Made by a program: the position numbers and the translations under genes | Part shown: in pieces, positions 10,786 through 22,343 of the stretch | Numbering within the stretch: position 1 is the first letter of the stretch | Layout: the number at the start of each line of letters is the position of its first letter | Assembly (NCBI GenBank): GCA_025526915.1 | Contig: JAHLKH010000128.1 | Location: 16,484-80,483, forward strand | Length of the DNA stretch: 64,000 nt | From: Entophlyctis helioformis | Lineage: Eukaryota; Chytridiomycota; Chytridiomycetes; Chytridiales; Chytriomycetaceae | Direction: 5' to 3' | Notes under the pieces: model-generated | Database searches by the model: none | Told to the model about the DNA's origin: nothing | Seen by the model: only the letters and a program-made list of their open reading frames with translations

Positions 10786-13528
10786 TTATGCGGCATCTTT
10801 TGCAGCCGATGATGACGACGACGACGATGACGGGACCAGAGCAACCACAACGACCTGGTTCTTGGCCTCTTTCATGCGCCACCAGCGTCCAAGACGGTGC
10901 TCCTGGCCCGTACCCATGGCAAGATGAACGACCTTGGGCACGCCCTCGAACGCACGCTTGGCGCGCTCCTTGGCCTTGATGCGCGCCACCACCGCCGACG
11001 TCTCTGCAGCACCAAGCGACGCCGCATCCTCGCCACGCGTCAGGGTCTCGTTTGCAGCAGCCGTCGCAAGCGGCGCCTCGAAAAACGACAGCGAGTTGAC
11101 AAAGCCCGTGACGGGGATGCAGTTGAGCAGCGAAAACGACTTTTTCGTGTCCGAGATCTTCCAGAGCCGCACGTGGCCGTCCGCCGAGCCCGACGCAAAC
11201 AGGTCAGAGAACGGCACGCATGCGAGCGCCGTGATCCACGCGCAGCCGTCGGCACCGGCAGCACCGGCGGCCGTCGACGGGCTCTCGTGCCCATTGACCA
11301 GCACGCGGGCAGCAGGGCCGTGCGCCTTGAGACGCGTAAACAGGGGTTTCTTGCGCATGACGTTCCACAGCGACAGCGCGCCCGTGTCGGACCCGCTCAC
11401 AAAATGGTCCTCGTCGACCATGGCCACCACGTCAATGACATCGCCCGACATGGTCGCTTGCCGCTCCTTCTTCTTGTCCTTTTTGACGAGGCCGTCCATG
11501 ACCACGAGGTCGTCCGTGACGGCAATGCCGCCGCCCGAGCGGAACACGAGCTGCGACTCTTCGACAATCTTCCAGAGACGGACGGTGCGGTCGCGCGAAC
11601 CGGCCGTCACACAGCGCTCGCGCGATAGCGTGTCGATACTAAAGATCTTGTCCTGGTGTCCAAACCTAGCAAGGCAAAGATGAGGAGAAGATGGGGGGAG
11701 AGAGAGCAGTCAGTCTCTGGGCTGTGGATGGCAGGTGCACCAACCGTCTGGCTTACAGCGTCTCAATGTAGGCCAGCTCATCAACGTTCCACAGCTTGAT
11801 GCTGCGGTCGTAGGATGCAGAGTACAGCTGGTTGGTGCCATGGCGGAACTTGAGGCCCTGTAAAGGACATCCGTCACGTGTGTGGGTACAGCAACTGGTA
11901 AGTCATGGCGCTGCTCGATGCACTGCTCGATGCACTGCGAGGCCAAGCGGAGGGAGAAATGGACATACAGAAATGGCATCGCGATGCTGCTTGAATGAAG
12001 ACAAGTGTGTGTTGTCGGCAACCGACCAAATGTGAATGATCTTGTCCAGACCGCCCGTTGCCTGCACGCCACAACCCAACAGAAGCAGACGCAGAAGCAG
12101 AGCAGTGTTAGCCCCGTGTGCACATGGACAAGAAGGAAAAGAGAATGCAAAAGCAAAGGAAGGGAATGTGCCAATGACGTAATTCTAAATGCATCATGGA
12201 CAGGATGCATCTAGACTCAACGCCTGACGGACTCGAGCGAGTCCTTGATCTTGGAGACTGGGGCACGTTGCGTCCTGCGCAGGCCCGGACTAGCCAGGCG
12301 CGCTGGACACACGCCGAGGAACAACCCGCGCATTGCAGCCCAGAAAGGCTGCTGCAGAAGCGTTCTCTCGCACCCTCCGACAAGCAAGCAAGCATGGACG
12401 CCAAACGACAAGACACGACAGGCAAGACACGTACCACAAACTTGCCGTCCGAGCTGACGTCGAGAGCAAGGATCTGGTCATGGTGGCCTGGCCCGTTCTT
12501 GATGGCCTTTCGGCCCATTCGCGCAATCAGACGCTTGGTGGGCTTGAGGTTGCCATGCCTGACATGCACCTTGTGTCCGGTCCAAAAGTCCCACTTGACC
12601 ATCGTCGCGTCCTTGGAAACAGAGTAGATGTACAGAGGCGGCCGTGACGCAGACGCATTCGCATTCGCAGACGCAGACGGAGCAGCAGGTGCTTGTGTGG
12701 ATTGTGACGCAGCAAGGATCTCGGCAATCGTTGCCGGTGCCGGTGCTGCAAACGCAACGCCGGTGATGGGCAGCTGGTGGCCTGTCTTGCCCGACTTGAA
12801 CACCCGTGTGGACGACGCCAGATCCAGCGATGCGTACTTGTCGGCAATGAGGTGGAAGGCACGGCCGGTCGCCTCGAGCACGTCGTCTCGGAGTCTGTCT
12901 GCAATCAGGTCTCTGTCGATCTCTGCGGCATCCACCTCGCCGTCGTTCACCTCTGCACGACGCCGCACGCAAGCCGCACGCAAGCCGCAGCAGGCATCCA
13001 GCGAGTGTCAGCAGCAGGCCAGTGTGTGCACGTCCGCACGGCCGTGGAAACCACGACGGCACCAACAACAAAAAAGAAAAAGGACTCACGTTCGACCTCC
13101 TCGCGCACCTTGTCGAGGTACCGCTTGGCAAGCCGCAACCGCTTCTGTGCCGCCGTCTCCTTGCGCTCCTCCTCCTCGTCGTCTTCGTCGTCGTCGTCGT
13201 CCCGCCCAGCCGTCAAATCCATGTCATCCACATTGCCGCCCTCGTCGCCGTCGTCGTCGCTCTCATTGTCATCATCGTCGTCGTCGTCGCCGTCCTGTTT
13301 TCTTCCACGACGGCCGGCCGGCGCAGCACCGTTGCGGGCCCGCTTGCTGCCCGCCGACGCTGCCGACGAGCCCGACGTCTTCTTGGCCACGGTCGCGCCG
13401 CGGCGGGCAGCGGCCACGGCCTCGTACTGGCGCTTGCGCTGCTTGTTGGACAGCCGAGCGTCTGGGTCCACCATGCTCGCCACGGCCGCCGTTGCACCAC
13501 CGCCAATGAAAAAGTCGTCGCCTGCCAT
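10786..13528 (-). CDS. RRP9: U3 snoRNP WD40 protein Rrp9 (U3-55K)
   Basis: Box C/D U3 small nucleolar RNP protein of the SSU processome, needed for 18S rRNA maturation in the nucleolus. Minus-strand exons: 13090..13528, 12435..12952, 11969..12061, 11757..11857, 10786..11665; 676 residues. The N-terminus is basic then strongly acidic (NSDDD/EDDEEEE near residues 85-140) with the Rrp9-type AKRYLDKVREEVE helix. WD repeats follow from about residue 215: YIYSVSKDATMVKWDFWTG, TGGLDKIIHIWSV, YSASYDRSIKLWNVDE, TAGSRDRTVRLWKI, VSGSDTGALSLWNV, ASGSADGHVRLWKI. The C-terminus has the family GTGQEHRLGRWWRMKEAKN motif and then a short Ser/Ala tail. Convergent with Makorin (170 bp) and divergent from the LIM gene. 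Confidence 0.93.
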
Positions 13529-13713
13529 TCTGTGGGCCAGTGCACCATGCAGGCCGGTGCGGGTCGGTGCGGGTCAGCGGCCTGCATGGACGAGCGGTGC
13601 ACAGGCAGACGGCACGAGCACGCATGCGCACGCATGCCACCTACCTGGTGTGTGGTTGCGAGTGTTGAGTCGATCGGCGGCTCTGAGCAGAAATCGCCTG
13701 GATGGAATGCGAG

Positions 13714-13732
13714 TCACGTGACACTCACGTGA
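13714..13732. promoter_or_regulatory. Paired TCACGTGA E-boxes in the Rrp9/LIM divergent promoter
   Basis: Two perfect 8-bp palindromes TCACGTGA, with their centres 11 bp apart, lie 186 bp from the Rrp9 ATG and about 62 bp from the LIM gene ATG. TCACGTG is the target of fungal bHLH factors of the Cbf1 type and of other CACGTG binders. One helical turn of spacing on a 265-bp shared spacer suggests cooperative binding; which gene is controlled cannot be told. Confidence 0.6.
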
Positions 13733-13793
13733 CGACAGCAGGCGGATGCCGTCGGGTGAGAGCGGCCGGTTGAGCGGTCGGCCACGAGCTGCG

Positions 13794-14995
13794 ATGGACG
13801 TTCTCGCCGAGCTGGACGTGCTGCAGGACACGCTGCGCAAGGGTGCGTGCCGTGCTGCTGGCTGCTACTAGCTGCTTGCTGCTTGCTGCTGGCTGCTGGC
13901 TGTGTGCACCCGGCCGCCACCGCCCGCAGCAGCCGCAGCGCTCACATGACGCCACATTGCATCCACACACTGACTGACCGCATGCACCGACGGCGGCTCC
14001 AGACCTGGCGCACATTGGCGAGCAGGACTTCAAGGGTGCGTCCGCTGGCTGACTGGCTGGCTGGCTGCCTATGGCTAATCTGCCTTTCTGTCTGTCTGCT
14101 TGCTAACACCCGCAACTCTGCCGTCCCCGACAGGCCACTGCGGCAGATGCAAAGGTGCGGCTGCCACTGCCTTGTGGTGCCATCGACCGACAGCCGACGG
14201 CCGGCCATGGATTGTGTGCATCTTGGCTGGCGTACTTGGCTGACATGCACCTGGCCGGCATGGACAGAGCCCATCATCGGCAACACGGCAACCACATACA
14301 CCCAGGACGGCATCCAGCACATCTTCCACCAGACCTGCTTCACCTGCGAGCTGTGTTCGGTTCGCATCGACGACAAGGCCTTCTACCTGCATGAGGGCCG
14401 GCATATCTGCTCTGGCTGCTACACCAAAAAGGTGCTCGGCCACTGCGATCTGTGCAAGGAGCCCTTTACAGAGACCTCGCTCATCAAGGCCGGTGGCCGC
14501 CAGTTCCATCCTCACGTGGGTGCCAGCGCCGTCTGCTCTGTCCGCTCGTGCTGGCTGGATGCTCTCTGACTGATCCATCATGGCATGCGTGGCATGCGTG
14601 GCATCTGTGCCGTGACAGTGCTTCAAATGCAACAACTGCAAAACACAGCTGGTGGCAACGTACCTAGAAAAGGACGGCGACTTTCTGTGCAAGGCGTGCT
14701 ACGAGACCATGCATCTGCCGCTGTGCAGTGGATGCTCGACGCGGATCATGCCCGACGAGAACACTGGCACGATCGTTGCCATCGAATGGAAGGAGCACAA
14801 GTACCACCAAGCCTGCTTTGCGTGCAAGGTTTGTCATGCGTGTCCCACCGCGTCGCATCCGTCCGTGCTGACAAGCGCGCGTTTGGGCTGCCACAGAACT
14901 GCGCAAAGCCGTTCACCGATCTCAAGGCAGTCGCTCACAACAACAACCTGTACTGCAAAGAGTGTTTCGAGGACGAGGCAACGGCCAACGCATGA
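13794..14995 (+). CDS. Paxillin-like protein: N-terminal LD-like motif plus three LIM domains
   Basis: Adaptor-type protein of 219 residues from six exons: 13794..13842, 14003..14035, 14134..14154, 14268..14515, 14619..14828, 14897..14995; every phase fits. The third exon is only 21 nt. Residues 7-14 (LDVLQDTL) match the paxillin LD motif LDxLLxxL at all but one leucine. LIM1 begins GHCGRCKEPI and ends ICSGCY, LIM2 runs GHCDLCKEPF to LCKACYETM, LIM3 runs PLCSGCSTRI to YCKECFEDE, all with normal Cys/His spacing. In animals and yeast (Pxl1) such proteins act at adhesion sites or the contractile ring; here an actin-cortex role is an inference. The micro-exons explain why no single ORF covers it. 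Confidence 0.85.
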
Positions 14996-15086
14996 TGGCC
15001 CTCTGTCGGCCATCGCCATCTGGCCACCACCTGTAGACGCTTGCGCCAAAAGAATGAAACCCCCGCATCTCCTCACATTGCCCGTG

Positions 15087-15092
15087 TTTATT
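15087..15092 (-). terminator. AATAAA poly(A) signal containing the TAA stop codon
   Basis: On the minus strand the F-box/WD40 gene ends CAATAAACA: the TAA stop at 15090-15088 is part of a canonical AATAAA hexamer. Confidence 0.75.
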
Positions 15093-16722
15093 GATCAGGG
15101 CCAAGCGGCGGCCCAGACATTCGAGAAAAGATGTTGTATTCCGACAGCAGCCCGCTGCGTGGCAAAACGGCAGACCTGAAACTAGCCGAGCGACCCTCGC
15201 TGCCCTCATCAACGGTGTCGTCGTCGCTCCCCAGCGAGTGATCATGGAACACACTCGCCAAGTCGTCCATCACAGGCGGATCGCCGTGGCGGAAGAGTTT
15301 CCCAACAGCGAAGCCGAGCATGCCCGCGGTGTGTCCAACAAACATCCGATCGCGCGACACGCACAGTGCTGTGAACGAGAGCGATGGGTCAGATACGAGA
15401 CACCGCGCAACGCGCAGCCGCGTGCGGTTGTAGAGGTTGACTCTGCCGTCCCAGCCGCAGGTGACGAGCCGGTCGACACCCGTCCCTCCGTCCATGGCCG
15501 AGATAAACTGCCGGTGCTCCGGCACATAGGACCGCCGTGTTTTCGTGATGTTGCCATCAGGACCAAGCTGCCATTCGTCCAGAATGCCGTAGCTGCGGTG
15601 GCCGCCTGCAGACAAAAAGGTGGACACAGTCGGCGGCGCTGTGCTTGATGACGCCGATGCCGACGATCGACTGCATGCCAGGCTGTGGGCATGTGTGCCG
15701 GTGAACACGACTTGCCGCGACGTAAACCGCCGCATGTCCACGACCGTCAGGTTGTTGAACCGGCCGCCACACACAATGGACTGCGACGGTGTGTCCACAA
15801 GCGTGCTGAGAACGCATCCTTCCATGGTGCACGACAGCGACGCTGCTGCAGATGCCGCGGACGACGGTGCGCGCGCGTCCCAGATCTTGACAGTCGAGTC
15901 TGCCGATCCAGTGACGACGGTGTAGGGCGTGTGCCCCGATATGGACACGACCGCGCTCTTGTGAAGGCCGGCCGACGCAATGAGCCTGCCTGTCTCCAGA
16001 TCGCGCTGGTGCACCGCCCCGCCCCACGACGTGTAGAGATGCCGCGCGTCGGCATGGCAAGTGGCCGTCGCACCGGCAACACGCGACTCACGTCCGACTG
16101 GCCTGCTCCCGCGGCTGCTCGACGACGGCGAGGAGCTGCTGCTGCTGCTGCTGCTGCCGTCCAGATCGCGTGTCTGCACGCACGAGTAGACCGACGCCGG
16201 CGTTGCTGCGTGCGGCCGCCAGTACTTGACCGTGGCATCGCTCGCCACCGACACCACGACATTGCCCGTGTCGCCGTCGATGCCGCTGCCACCACCACCA
16301 CCACCACCACCACCACCGCCAGACGGCCCCCGATCGAGATGCACGATGCGCCACACGACGCCCGCGTGCGTCTCTGCAGGCGACGACCCAAACGCCACGG
16401 GCGCCAGGCTCGAGAAGCGCCAGCGGTACTCTGCGCGCCAGTCGGTGCGGCCGCCGCTGGCTGCGCCGTGCGCCGAGGCGGGGCCCTGCAGCGCGGGCTT
16501 GGACGGCGGCGCGGCCGTGCGAGCGTTGTACAGCCGCAGCCACACGGCCGGGTCGTGCGCCAGCCGGTGGAACTGGCGCGACACGCCCGCCAGTGCCGCC
16601 ACCTGGTCGGCCGCCAGATGCGCAAACACCCGCAGCAGCAGCTCGTCGGGCAGCGCATGCGTCGTCGTCGTCGTCGTTGTTGTCGTCGTCGTTGTTGTGG
16701 TCGTCGTTGTGGTCGCGTTCAT
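15088..16722 (-). CDS. F-box/WD40-repeat protein
   Basis: Probable substrate adaptor of an SCF ubiquitin ligase. Single exon, 544 residues. After MNA comes an uninterrupted run of about 18 threonines, then the F-box (LPDELLLRVFAHLAADQVAA, VSRQFHRLAHDPAVWLRLY, residues about 24-66). WD-type repeats follow from about residue 110: VVVSVASDATVKYWRP, LYTSWGGAVHQRDLETG, VVTGSADSTVKIWDAR, IVCGGRFNNLTVVDMR, LVTCGWDGRVNLYNR. Poly-Gly and poly-Ser tracts sit between blades. The C-terminal 50 residues are Ser/Asp rich. The ATG was set at MNATTT because the ORF runs further upstream only through the coding region of the divergent gene. The neighbour starts 87 bp away. Confidence 0.85.
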   Translation of the reverse strand: MNATTTTTTTTTTTTTTTTTTHALPDELLLRVFAHLAADQVAALAGVSRQFHRLAHDPAVWLRLYNARTAAPPSKPALQGPASAHGAASGGRTDWRAEYRWRFSSLAPVAFGSSPAETHAGVVWRIVHLDRGPSGGGGGGGGGGGSGIDGDTGNVVVSVASDATVKYWRPHAATPASVYSCVQTRDLDGSSSSSSSSSPSSSSRGSRPVGRESRVAGATATCHADARHLYTSWGGAVHQRDLETGRLIASAGLHKSAVVSISGHTPYTVVTGSADSTVKIWDARAPSSAASAAASLSCTMEGCVLSTLVDTPSQSIVCGGRFNNLTVVDMRRFTSRQVVFTGTHAHSLACSRSSASASSSTAPPTVSTFLSAGGHRSYGILDEWQLGPDGNITKTRRSYVPEHRQFISAMDGGTGVDRLVTCGWDGRVNLYNRTRLRVARCLVSDPSLSFTALCVSRDRMFVGHTAGMLGFAVGKLFRHGDPPVMDDLASVFHDHSLGSDDDTVDEGSEGRSASFRSAVLPRSGLLSEYNIFSRMSGPPLGPDQ

Positions 16723-16809
16723 CCGAGATTGGGTTTGCGTTGCTTTGACAAGCGGCGTTACAACCGCTTCAGCAAGACCAACACACGCACACACACACAA
16801 GCAGCCGCC
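16723..16809. promoter_or_regulatory. 87-bp bidirectional promoter (F-box gene and Mdm1-like gene)
   Basis: Whole spacer between two opposed start codons. Contains an inverted AAGCGG...CCGCTT (about 16753-16772) and a CA run just before the Mdm1-like ATG. No TATA box seen. Confidence 0.6.
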
Positions 16810-19800
16810 ATGAGCCTGCGCCTCGCCCGCCAGCTGTACGAGAGCGTGCGCGACCACCCGCGGGTGTACCTGGTGCTGCTGCTCGCGCCGCCGCTCGCCC
16901 AGCTGTCGCCGCTCGTCTACAACGCCGCGTACCACCTGGCCATCCTGTTTGCCGGCGCCGTCGTCTTTGCCTTCTGGACCGCCATATCCGACGTCCTGCA
17001 CCACCGCCGCGACATCAGCCGCATCCGCACGGGCGCCGCACACTTCTTCCAGCACGACGCCGACGCTCGCCAGATCGCCGCCTCCGGCGGGCTGCCCATC
17101 CGCGAGTACCCGCTGGCGTCCACCGCCGGCTGGGCCAAGATCGCCGCCAACCGCCTGCGCGAGTCCGGCCCGTTCAAGCCAAGACGCTACGTCGCCCACG
17201 ATCGCATCCAGGACCTCCTCAACGAGCTCGTCGGCCTCATCTGCCGCGACTTTGTGCGCTCGTGGTACACCCCCGCCATCAGCGACGAGCCGGCCTTTGT
17301 CAGCCGTGTGGAGCAGGCGCTGCACTTTGCCTTTGCCGAGCTCAAGACCCGCATCGACCGCATCGACACTGTGCAGCTCCTCGTCTCCAGGATCGTGCCT
17401 GCCCTCACCACCCACGTGCGCGAGGTGCGCAAGGCAGAGTACATGCTCAGCGGCGAGCGTGTCCAGCGCAGAAACGCGGACGGCTCGGACGAGACGGACC
17501 ATCTGCTGGCACGCTTCTACATGAACGGCAGCCTGCACCCTGCCGTGTCGTGCACAGCCGCACCCAACCCCGAGCTCGAGCGGTCGTATTTCCGCTCGCG
17601 GGTCAAGACCATCCTCCCGTACATCTTTCCCAAGAACGAGGTCGGCAGCCGCATCCTCTCGACGCTGCTGCGCGAGGTCCTGGTGTGCCGCATCCTGCAG
17701 CCCATTGTGGACACGTTCAGCGATCCAGACTACTGGAACCAGACGTTTGACACGCTTGCCGAGACGCTCAAGCAGCAGGAGCCGTCCTCTGCGTCGCAGT
17801 CGGGCCGTGGCGGCGGCGACAACCCGCTTGACCTGGACGACCTGGATTTCGCTGGTGGCGGTGGCGGCGGCGCACCGAAACCGCTCAACGCCGACGAGTT
17901 TATCAAGCAGATCAAGAGCTGCGACGATGTGCAGGAGGCCTACGCCATCCGCAACGCCATCGAGACCGAGATCCAGATCAAGCGGAGCGAGATCTTTGGC
18001 TATGAGGGCGACGACATTGTCAATGGCGTCAAGGTCGCCAAAATCCGGTCGTATATTGATCGGCTTCAAGGCGCGTACAAGCGGATCGAGAAACGCATCG
18101 TGGGTCTCAACACGGCTGCAGCGAGGAAGAAGGCGGCCATGGGTGCTGTCGGGGGTGCCGGTGCTGGTGTTGGCAGCGGCGCTGCCGGGGTGTCAAGTGT
18201 GCGCGGCAGTGCGGACACCGAAGACACGACGTCCGACCGCATGTCGCTATCCACCATCCTGGACAACCAACTCATGCTGTCGTATTTCACCGACTACATG
18301 GAAACAACCGACCGGCTTCCGCTCGTTCTCTTCTGGGCTCAATGCTCCACGCTGCTCGCCCAGTTTGGGCTGGCCGACGTTCTCAGCCTCCAGGACCTCG
18401 ACGAGAGCATCGAGCTGCACTCGTCGTTTGCCGATTCCGTCTGGGATATCCCGAGCCTCGCACAAGAAATCCAGAGCATCATCAAGATCTTTGTGGCGCG
18501 GGATGCACCGTCACGGCTCGCGGATCTGTCGGCGGCCACGGTCAAGGGCCTCCTGGTGCTCTCGGATCTGTTGGATAACTGCAGCATGGACGCTGTGCGT
18601 GAAGCGCTCGTGGTGCGCGGCGATCTGCAGCTACTGGTGCGTGCGCTGTCCGAGGTGTACCACGTCATGGACCGCGACGATTTTCCAGTGTTTGCGCGCA
18701 GTCCCATGTACGCGCGTATGATGGACCATGTTGCTGCGGTGGATGCTGGGCTTTCGCCGCCGCTGCAATCGATGACAGAGTTTGGTGCCTCACAGAGTGC
18801 GACGCCTGCGCGAATGAGCCTCGTGCGACAGCCTGCGCATGAAGATGGCGCTGGTGCGGGCGAGCGCGTGTCCAATGACTCTGAGCGCAGTTGGAATGAC
18901 AACGGGCCGGCGGCAGGACATGGCGGCGACGACGAAATTGCTGCCATGGACGACAGCCAGCGAAAGAACAAGGGTCTGAGCCTGATTGGGTCCATGTTCA
19001 AGGGCAAATGGCGGTCGCCTGAAAAGCGCGGGACGATGGGCGACGATGACGTGAGCCAGCCGGCGCCACTGCCTGTGCGCGTGGACGGCACGCCCAACAT
19101 CGAAGGCGAACTGCACTCGATCGTCAACAGCGAAGAAAACTCGTTTGTGGCGCTGCTGCGCAAGAAGGCGTCCAAGCGGTTCCACGGCGACGACCGCACA
19201 AACTCGCGCGACGAGCTGGCCAAAGACGTTTACCGTGACGACAAGAGCGGTGGAGTGCAGCAGTCCATGACACCTGGCGCGTCGGGATCTGTCGCGGATT
19301 TGAGTGCCATGGGCAGCATGAGCACCAGCACCAACAACCTGGCGCAGGGCGGCGATGGCGTTGCCCCGCTTGGCGATAGCAACAAGGGCGTGTTCATCTT
19401 CCCGTCGTTCAAGCGCCGCAGCCGCCATTCAGAGAAACCCGTGTCCCCAACACCGCCGACGTTGCCCCTGGCGGCTGCCGTGCCAGATGTGGTGCCGGCT
19501 GAACGGCCTCGATCCGACTCGTTTGGTGCTGTCATGCGCAGGGATTTCGGTGCACGTCGGGCGCGCAGCAGCTCGCTGGGGGATACTGACCGGCTGCCGC
19601 AGCTGATTGTCACACAGACGCCTTCTTCTACGAGTTTGGCGAGCCATTCCGTCGCGTCGGTCTCTCACGGGCGGACCCATCATTCTGGGCAGCAACAGCA
19701 GCAGCAGCAGCAGCTTCAACACTGGCAGTGGCTTCGTTGTCAAGTCGGCGCGGTCGGGATCGGTTAGTGGCGCCAATCCTGCTGGGATGCTTGGGGTGTC

Positions 19801-22128
19801 GGGTGCTTCCAGTCAGGGCCACACGCCTGCCTCATCGCCTCTGCCGTTCTACACTGCCGCTCTGCCGCCACGCGCCACTCAGAGCCAAGGCGGCTCTGGA
19901 TCTGCCTCTGGCTCTGCTCCAAGCTCAATTGACACGGGCGGCTTTCTGAGCCAAGTGGATCAGGTTGTGGGTGCCGCCAACAACGCCAACGCGTCCAATA
20001 GCAATGCCAGCAACCCAGTCACCATCGGATCAGCTACAGCCGCCTCGCGCACTCCGCAGCTGGGAGCCGGACCAGCAGAGAGCCTCTCGCCTGAACACAA
20101 CCAGCTGCGCAGCCGTCGCTCCGTGTCGCCTCTCCTTAACATGATGCTGCCAGGCGAGCAGTCCAGCTCCCAGCCGCTTGCAGACGACCTGTCCGACACC
20201 AACCTCTCCTCCTCCCTCGCCGACATTGCCGACTCTGACCAAGAGGGACTCTCCAAAGCCCAGGGCGACGACGACGACGCCGCCATGCAGCTGGACGGCG
20301 TCGAGATGCTCAGTTTTGCAGGCGTGCCGCGCACGCGCGACCAGATTCTCGCGCGGTATCGCAGCGACCAGGACATCTTGCCGCCCATCATCATGGTGCC
20401 ACGGCGAGTGCTGCAGCTCAATGACGAGATTGCCCGGCTGCGGACGGAGATGGAGGAGTCGGTGCGCCAGAAGGAGGCGCTCGAGGCGTCTTTGCCGCGC
20501 GGGCTGCAGGATGGCGGGACAGGCGGTGGGCCTGCGAGCGAGACGAGTGTGGCGACGCAGAAACAGATCCAGGCATTGCATTATATGCGTGTGGGCATGG
20601 AGCAGGAGCGGCGGCGGTTGCTGGAAGAGAAGCGTGCTCTTGAGCTGGACGAGCTTGACAAGATGATCATGCCGGTATGTTGCTGCATTTGCTGCTGTAT
20701 TGCCATTACAGCTCTTGGACGTATGTATGTGTGTGTTTGATGGCGACAACTGACCATGCTGAGCCATGGCTGTGCCATTGACAGGACCGCACCGTCATTT
20801 CGATTGGCGAGTCGCAGATTGCGCACGAGGACGGAAAGGAGTACGCAGTGTATCCCGTGCAAGTGCAGCGCATCAACATGGACGGCGCCGTGTCGGGCTG
20901 GATCGTCATGCGGCGGTACAGCGAGTTCCTCTCGATGCACCATGCTCTCCGCGCCAAGTTCCCGCAGCTCGTCAAAGAGTCGGACATGCCGGGCAAGATG
21001 CTCAACAGCATCATCAAGCTCAAGAACAAGACGCTCGAGATGCGGCGCGCGTCGCTTGAAAAGTACCTGCAGAGCCTGCTGCGGCAGATGGATGTGTGCC
21101 GGTCGGTCGAGTTCCGCAAGTTTGTGTGCCATCCGGAAATCTCGCGGCTGATGTTCTCGTCCGACGGCAACGAGCAGACGGCCAAGCGATCGTTCTTCCG
21201 CAATATCTTCCAGACGGTCGATGAGGGCATTGACACGTTCAGACAGAAACTGCGGCCCTCTGGACAGCAACAGCAGCAGCAACAGCAGCAACCGACGATC
21301 TCGCCAATGGATGCCCAGCAGCAGATGCACATGATGATGATGCAGGCGACGCCCATGCCCGCGAACGGGATGTATCCCATCTACGGTTCTGTGCCAGGTT
21401 ACAGCCCAATGTCAGGCGCGCCGTCGAGTGGGTCGCCGCCGTCCAACCCACTGACGCCGTACGGAATGCAGCAGACGTCTCCTGGGTTCCTCACAACACT
21501 ACCAGGCAATCTGGACCCTCAGCAGCAGGCCCAGCTTCTCCAGCTCCAGCAGCACCAGATCCAGATGCAGATGGCGCTGCCAAGTGGCGGTGGCAGTGCG
21601 GGCGGGCCAGGATCAGAGTACGGCATTCCCGCAGGCAGTGTTGGGCAGCAGGCTTCGGCCACCGACGCGATGATTGACCTGTTCATTGAGCTGTTTGAGC
21701 TCAAGGAACGCAACAACTGGCTGCGGCGCCAAGCCGTCGTGCTGTTCCTCCAGCAGCTGTTTGGCGGCACGGTGGAGCGGCGGGTGACCGAGTCGCTGCG
21801 GTGGGCAGTGGGCGAAGAGAACGTGGCCATGACGCTCTCGACGATCCGCACGACCATGTGGCCCAAGGACGTGTTCGACCCGCAGTTTCCCGTGCGTTCG
21901 GTCGAGGCCAAGCGGCGGACGCGTGCCGATGCGCAGGAGAAGCTGGCGACGCTTCTGCCGGACATGGTGGGCAGCATGGTTGGGCGGCAGAACGCGCGGC
22001 GCGGGGCAGTGCGATGGTGCGCGTTGTTCCAGAACCGCCGGCTCAACCAGCATCTGGTGCATGTCGTGGTCGACGAGCTGCTGGCGGCGCTGTTTCCAGA
22101 AGTTGTGCAGCTGCAGACGCTGCCGTAG
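16810..22128 (+). CDS. MDM1: Mdm1/SNX13-type sorting nexin (TM-PXA-RGS-PX-nexin C), one apparent +1 frame break
   Basis: Membrane-contact tether: family members sit in the ER by an N-terminal hairpin and bind vacuole/endosome lipids through PX. Residues about 18-60 are hydrophobic (YLVLLLAPPLAQL, LAILFAGAVVFAFW). PXA spans about 127-315 (VAHDRIQDLLNELVGLICRD to QPIVDTFSDPDYWNQTF), RGS about 480-620 (LMLSYFTDYMETTDRLPLVL), PX about 1290-1410 (MRRYSEFLSMHHAL; KTLEMRRASLEKYLQSLL), nexin C about 1580-1700 (FIELFELKERNNWLRRQAVV). The linker is Ser/Gln rich. One sure intron, 20675..20784. Near 19690 the frame must move by one base: THHSG continues as SNSSSSSSFNTGSG if one G of a GGG run is ignored. 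About 1,735 residues. Poly-Gln (near 21270) precedes the nexin domain. Confidence 0.9.
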
Positions 22129-22180
22129 GAGCTGCTATAAATACATGAACAGCCACTGTGGGCATGCAGGATCGGTTCAA

Positions 22181-22232
22181 GGTGCATGCTGGTGTGCAAG
22201 CTGGTGTGCATGCTGGTGTGCAAGCTGGTGCA
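22181..22232 (+). repeat. Four tandem copies of a 12-bp GTGTGCAWGCTG unit
   Basis: Alternating GTGCATGCTG and GTGCAAGCTG copies in the 215-bp spacer after the Mdm1-like gene. Possibly in its 3' UTR or the promoter of the next gene. Confidence 0.8.
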
Positions 22233-22343
22233 CACATCAGCTAGGCAGGCATGTGCCGCTGGATGCCACTGGATGCCGCCAGATGGACCACAAAAGCGCC
22301 GGGCGTGCCGCGAGCGGGTTTGCTGCAGTCGCTTTGATTTGAC

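Noticed and set aside
16283..16712. CACCAC and GTCGTT microsatellites considered as regulatory arrays
   Set aside because: They lie inside the F-box gene and encode poly-Gly and poly-Thr.
15685..16809. Upstream part of the plus-strand ORF leading into the Mdm1-like gene
   Set aside because: Arg/His-rich shadow of the F-box/WD40 gene; family similarity begins only at the ATG at 16810.
15088..18069. 993-codon minus ORF running from the F-box gene back through the divergent spacer
   Set aside because: The upstream 450 codons are the reverse complement of the conserved PXA region; the real start is the ATG at 16722 before the poly-Thr/F-box.
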